From Methanosphaera sp. rholeuAM6 (lineage in GTDB: Archaea > Methanobacteriota > Methanobacteria > Methanobacteriales > Methanobacteriaceae): a stretch of DNA of 7,779 nucleotides. Positions 5,101 to 7,779 of this stretch are shown in pieces. The stretch's first letter is position 1. Every line of letters begins with the position of its first letter. Location: positions 1 to 7,779 of the forward strand of contig MVAA01000021.1 of assembly GCA_003266105.1 (NCBI GenBank), in the 5' to 3' direction. The notes beneath the pieces are model-generated. The model was given only the letters and a program-made list of their open reading frames with translations, was not told where the DNA came from and made no database searches. The position numbers and the translations under genes were made by a program.

Positions 5101-5571
5101 ATGGAACAAAAAGATTTTAATTTATTTATTAGCTATTATCATGTCGACAGATATTTCAGAGACAGACTAAGTAAAATGATAGGAAATCATTTTAAGACAA
5201 ACTCTTCCCCACACAATTATGAGTTATGTCACAATTTCAGAAAATACACTGAAGAGTTACGTAAAAATTCCTCAGAACATGATATATTCATAGTCCTTGT
5301 TGGAAATGAAACATATAAATGTAAAAACGTGGACTGGGAAATAGACTTTGGATTGCATGAGGATGCATGTGTAATGGGATTATGTTTACCAACAAATGAT
5401 GATTATCTTAAAAAAGACATCAATCCGAAGATCATACCTGAAAAATTAGTCAACAACTTATATGCCGGCTACGCATCATATTTTGATTGGACAGACAATT
5501 ATGATGATTTGGAAAATTACATAGAAATCTCATTAAACAATAAGTGTGAAAGACATCCGTTACTGGTCTGA
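5101..5571 (+). CDS. TIR-like protein of the MTH538/ThsB type
   Basis: This 156-residue protein fits the MTH538 TIR-like family (formerly DUF1863, which includes the Thoeris ThsB proteins). Visible signatures are the first strand N-L-F-I-S-Y-Y-H-V-D (7-16), D-I-F-I-V-L-V-G-N-E-T (61-71), V-D-W-E-I-D-F-G-L (77-85) with E80 where catalytic TIR domains carry their glutamate, and the C-terminal P-x-x-L-x-x-N...G-Y-A-S-Y-F-D-W (113-130). The family has a flavodoxin-like TIR fold; known ThsB proteins turn NAD into a signalling nucleotide on phage infection. Whether this one is catalytic cannot be told from sequence. No ThsA effector lies in the window, so it is not a standard Thoeris locus. GAGGA (5091-5095) inside the end of the upstream AbrB-like gene is its ribosome site, so the two are translationally coupled. 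Alternatives are a TIR toxin or a protein-binding TIR scaffold. Confidence 0.75.
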   Translation: MEQKDFNLFISYYHVDRYFRDRLSKMIGNHFKTNSSPHNYELCHNFRKYTEELRKNSSEHDIFIVLVGNETYKCKNVDWEIDFGLHEDACVMGLCLPTNDDYLKKDINPKIIPEKLVNNLYAGYASYFDWTDNYDDLENYIEISLNNKCERHPLLV

Positions 5572-5613
5572 TGATAAATAATTCTTGTTCATGAAAATAA
5601 TATTTATTAATTA

Positions 5614-5630
5614 TTTAAATTAATATATTA
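5614..5630 (+). promoter_or_regulatory. TATA-box candidate for the winged-helix regulator gene
   Basis: TTTAAATTAATATATTA contains a 7-of-8 match to TTTAWATA at its left end. A start near 5643-5650 would give a leader of about 75-80 bases that includes the palindrome at 5664-5673. AGTATATTT at 5684-5692 is an alternative but would start too close to the ribosome site. Confidence 0.3.
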
Positions 5631-5635
5631 CTATA

Positions 5636-5692
5636 AGAAGATTTTGTTGAAAAATAATTAAGACAAAGCTTTGCTAATCTTCTAGTATATTT
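5636..5692 (+). terminator. Structured spacer: possible terminator or leader hairpin
   Basis: AGAAGATT (5636-5643) pairs perfectly with AATCTTCT (5676-5683), and a T-rich run with six T ends the element (5688-5693). Inside the long loop is a 10-bp palindrome, CAAAGCTTTG (5664-5673). It could terminate the TIR operon, or lie in the leader of the winged-helix gene and serve as its operator. The distance from the TIR stop (about 65 bases) leaves both readings open. Confidence 0.35.
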
Positions 5693-5723
5693 TTTGAATA
5701 AGCAATTTAATGGTGAAAAGATA

Positions 5724-6251
5724 ATGGCACAAATAAATCATCCACATCAGAAAGTTATAGAAAACATGAACGATATTTATCCGATGATTTCATTAATCAA
5801 TGATTCAAAAATTAATTATATTAAGGAAAATCTCAGTATTCACTTGCATACGTCTCAATTAGCATTACTTAAAGATGCGAAAAAACATTCAAAACCTCAT
5901 CATAGGCGCGTTAGGGTAGCGCAGTACAAAAAGTTATGTGAAACTCCAGAACAGATGGACAGTCATTATGAGTTACACAGGAAGTTATACATAAAGAAAT
6001 ATCAGAAACTTGAACAGAAAGGATTGGTTGAAGTCAACGTTGAATGCGAAGATCTTCCCTATGATGTTACTCTCACACAAAAAGGTGTTGAATTACTTAA
6101 GCAAATCAACGATCTTGAAACTCAATGGCAGGAAATTGTTCTTAAAGATGTTGAAGACTCCGATAAATTAATTGAATTGTTGAAGCAAGTAACTCAAAAC
6201 GCCCTTCCAATAAATTATAATCATAAAAAACAACAAAAATTTGTATTCTAA
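5724..6251 (+). CDS. MarR-like winged-helix transcriptional regulator
   Basis: This 175-residue cytoplasmic protein has a MarR-type winged helix in its second half: a recognition-helix candidate R-K-L-Y-I-K-K-Y-Q-K-L-E-Q-K-G-L (86-101), a beta wing V-E-V-N-V-E-C-E-D-L-P-Y-D-V (102-115), then V-T-L-T-Q-K-G-V-E-L-L (115-125), the family's typical L-T-x-K-G, and long helices to about 155 that would form the dimer interface. A basic cluster, K-P-H-H-R-R-V-R-V (57-65), precedes it. The ligand and targets are unknown. I place the start at the ATG at 5724, with GGTGA (5712-5716) seven bases upstream; the frame is open to a TTG at 5694 but that lacks a ribosome site. It sits between the AbrB-TIR pair and the pRiA4b-like/nitroreductase pair and could regulate either, or itself, which is inferred from position. 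Confidence 0.7.
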   Translation: MAQINHPHQKVIENMNDIYPMISLINDSKINYIKENLSIHLHTSQLALLKDAKKHSKPHHRRVRVAQYKKLCETPEQMDSHYELHRKLYIKKYQKLEQKGLVEVNVECEDLPYDVTLTQKGVELLKQINDLETQWQEIVLKDVEDSDKLIELLKQVTQNALPINYNHKKQQKFVF

Positions 6252-6282
6252 TATATTTTTTAATCTCCCACCCTTTACGTTA

Positions 6283-6301
6283 TTTTTTTTTTAGAAAAAA
6301 A
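6283..6301 (+). terminator. U-tract terminator of the winged-helix gene
   Basis: Ten T (6283-6292) lie about 30 bases after the stop codon, followed by TAG-like sequence and seven or eight A. No GC-rich stem precedes the run. Oligo-U alone fits archaeal termination. Confidence 0.5.
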
Positions 6302-6309
6302 TTATTATT
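6300..6309 (+). promoter_or_regulatory. TATA-box candidate for the pRiA4b-like/nitroreductase operon
   Basis: AATTATTATT lies about 32 bases before the ATG at 6337. The match to the archaeal consensus is modest. The GGGGAT ribosome site at 6325-6330 is six bases before the ATG. Confidence 0.3.
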
Positions 6310-6336
6310 TGAATCGCATTAACTGGGGATATAACG

Positions 6337-6924
6337 ATGAATTCTTATGAAGTAACCATGAAATTAGATGACGTTGATTTTCTAACACAAAGAAAACTTA
6401 TGATACCATCTGATTTAACCTTTAAAAAGTTTCATGAAATAGTTTCATTAGTGTTTAATCTGGACAGTGAAGAAAAATACAAGTTCATATTCAACGACAT
6501 AAACCTTGAAATCAGGGATACCGGCAGAATAAACAGGGATACAATCGATTCAAGGTATGAAAAAATAGACAAGTACTTCCAGGCATTCAAGAATATCACT
6601 TATGAAAATACATTCTGGAGAGTAATTATTAAGGTTGAAGAAAAGAAAGATGAGAATCATTATCCAAGAATAATATCTGTCAAGGGTGTGTATAATCCCA
6701 ACTCCAGCATATCCTCCACAGAAGAATTTTCTAGCTTGCTTAAATTGAAGAAATCTAAAGCGGAATCATCTCCCAATGATTTGAAGAGGATGAAAAATCT
6801 TGTATTTTTCAACAGAAACACTATGGAAAGGGAGCTGTTTGACATGTTCGGTGTTTCTTATGAGATAAGAAAGAGAAAAGTTGTTGTAATTGATAAGAGG
6901 AATACTTTGGATAATCTTTTGTAG
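6337..6924 (+). CDS. Divergent pRiA4b ORF-3-like protein
   Basis: The N-terminus of this 195-residue protein fits the plasmid pRiA4b ORF-3-like family (PF07929): Y-E-V-T-M-K-L (4-10), Q-R-K-L-M-I-P-S-D-L-T-F-K-K-F-H-E-I-V (18-36) and a hydrophobic strand (47-52) correspond to the usual 'Y-x-L-x-V-x-L...W-R-R-x-x-V-P-x-x-x-T-L-x-x-L-H-x-x-I'. The family's hallmark Y-D-F-G-D-x-W is degenerate here (I-T-Y-E-N-T-F-W, about 87-94), and the later proline/Glu-Asp-rich loop is replaced by a Ser-rich stretch (121-135). The C-terminal 60 residues are basic and not recognised. The family occurs widely in archaea and mobile elements; its function is not established. The ATG at 6337 has GGGGAT six bases upstream. 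Its stop codon overlaps the ribosome site of the nitroreductase gene, so both are expressed together. Confidence 0.55.
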   Translation: MNSYEVTMKLDDVDFLTQRKLMIPSDLTFKKFHEIVSLVFNLDSEEKYKFIFNDINLEIRDTGRINRDTIDSRYEKIDKYFQAFKNITYENTFWRVIIKVEEKKDENHYPRIISVKGVYNPNSSISSTEEFSSLLKLKKSKAESSPNDLKRMKNLVFFNRNTMERELFDMFGVSYEIRKRKVVVIDKRNTLDNLL

Positions 6925-6933
6925 GTGAATTAG

Positions 6934-7731
6934 ATGAAACATTTAATTATTGACGGCAGCAGATGTGTTGCCTGTGGTCTTTGCAGACAGGTTTGTATAA
7001 TGGACAATATTGATGTTGGAGACATTGCCATGGAACTTGAAAGTACCTGTTTTGACTGTGGACAGTGCAGTACGGTTTGTCCTACCGGTGCAATACAGTT
7101 AACAGCATATTCCGGCCAGGAAGATAGAATTGAAAGCTATGACATGTCAGTTATTCCGGTTAGTTATGATGACCTGTTACAGTTCTATAAGCAGCGTCGT
7201 AGTGTCAGATGGTTTAAGGAAGATAAAATACCTAAGGAAACCTTCTTAAAGTTAATGGAAGCCGCTTATTACAGTCCCAACAGACAGAATATTCAGGATG
7301 TTGAGTTTGTAGTGGTGGATGAGCAATTGGATGAATTTATTCAGCTGGTTTATGAGATAATTTCAGTTAAAGAGGATGAATTTTTTAGAATAAGACAGTT
7401 GAGCAATTATCTGCATGATGATAATAGAAATCCTAAACGGCATCCTCTTTTATGGGAGGCAAGTCAGTTGTTATTGGCATTTTCTGAAAGTAAAACTGAT
7501 GCTGTTATTGCCATGACTCGTGTGGAACTTATGGCATATACATTAGGTTTGGGTGGTTTTTACTCATTGTTTATTGGTATGGCCGATGAAATAGACCATG
7601 ACAGATTAATGGAATTTTTCCCGGACATTGACGGGGATAAGCATATGTATGCAGCATTTGTTGTTGGTGTTCCAAGAGTTAAATATCTTAGGACAAGACC
7701 ACATAATAGGATAGCCATTGACTTTAAATAG
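6934..7731 (+). CDS. Ferredoxin-nitroreductase fusion protein
   Basis: This 265-residue flavoenzyme starts with a two-cluster ferredoxin module: C11/C14/C17/C21 (C-V-A-C-G-L-C-R-Q-V-C, without the usual proline after it) and C39/C42/C45/C49 (C-F-D-C-G-Q-C-S-T-V-C-P). A nitroreductase domain follows from about residue 80. R-R-S-V-R (88-92) is the usual FMN-phosphate contact and Y-S-P-N-R-Q-N (113-119 region) fits the family's 'A-P-S-x-x-N' loop. A G-L-G-G-F-Y-S segment and the ending Y-L-R-T-R-P are also typical. The length is normal for this fusion. Electrons probably pass from ferredoxin through the clusters to FMN; the substrate is unknown, and true nitro-compound reduction is not implied. 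The ATG at 6934 has GGTGA (6924-6928) overlapping the upstream stop codon, which couples it to the pRiA4b-like gene. No terminator is evident in the 48 bases that follow. Confidence 0.9.
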   Translation: MKHLIIDGSRCVACGLCRQVCIMDNIDVGDIAMELESTCFDCGQCSTVCPTGAIQLTAYSGQEDRIESYDMSVIPVSYDDLLQFYKQRRSVRWFKEDKIPKETFLKLMEAAYYSPNRQNIQDVEFVVVDEQLDEFIQLVYEIISVKEDEFFRIRQLSNYLHDDNRNPKRHPLLWEASQLLLAFSESKTDAVIAMTRVELMAYTLGLGGFYSLFIGMADEIDHDRLMEFFPDIDGDKHMYAAFVVGVPRVKYLRTRPHNRIAIDFK

Positions 7732-7779
7732 GCTGTTTGCTTAATATGGGTTCGTTGTTTTTATCCTAAAATGAATACC

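Noticed and set aside
5101..5571. Complete Thoeris system
   Set aside because: Only a ThsB-type TIR-like protein is present; no ThsA-like SIR2, transmembrane or protease effector is found in the window.

Overview
This window looks like chromosomal DNA from a low-GC methanogenic archaeon, most likely of the order Methanobacteriales (Methanosphaera or Methanobrevibacter are the natural guesses; this is inference and no marker gene is present). The support is very AT-rich DNA, archaeal TATA boxes close to TTTAWATA about 25 bases before transcript starts, GGTGA/GGAGG ribosome sites, U-tract terminators, and protein families common in these organisms: iron-sulfur aldo/keto reductase, small ferredoxin, zinc-ribbon protein, PNPOx-like flavoprotein, MTH538-type TIR-like protein, and ferredoxin-nitroreductase fusion. 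No RNA gene, CRISPR array, transposase or integrase was seen.

Layout. Bases 1-472 are non-coding and extremely AT-rich, with several inverted repeats. A two-gene + strand operon follows (473-2265): an unrecognised 188-residue protein and an aldo/keto reductase with two C-terminal [4Fe-4S] motifs. Converging on it are two separately promoted minus-strand genes, a small acidic ferredoxin (2314-2535) and a zinc-ribbon protein with two related beta domains (2656-3672). A PNPOx-like flavoprotein (3810-4226, +) ends at a strong hairpin/T-run terminator and converges on an ArsC/Spx-like thiol protein (4389-4739, -).

From about 4.8 kb the character changes. A divergent intergenic region carries a 9-bp-phased array of TACAT repeats between two TATA boxes. 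To its right lies a tightly coupled pair: a 64-residue AbrB/MazE-like DNA-binding protein and a TIR-like (MTH538/ThsB-type) protein, arranged like a toxin-antitoxin or compact defence module. Then come a winged-helix regulator (5724-6251), a divergent pRiA4b ORF-3-like protein (6337-6924) and, coupled to that, a ferredoxin-nitroreductase (6934-7731).

Interpretation. Left of about 4.8 kb the + strand is T>A and mostly G>=C whichever strand is coding. In sampled stretches from about 4.85 to 6.9 kb it becomes A>T. I read the window as a general redox neighbourhood (two Fe-S oxidoreductases, ferredoxin, flavoprotein, thiol-redox protein) joined to or interrupted by an accessory block. The AbrB-TIR pair with its repeat array is the best candidate for an undescribed system.
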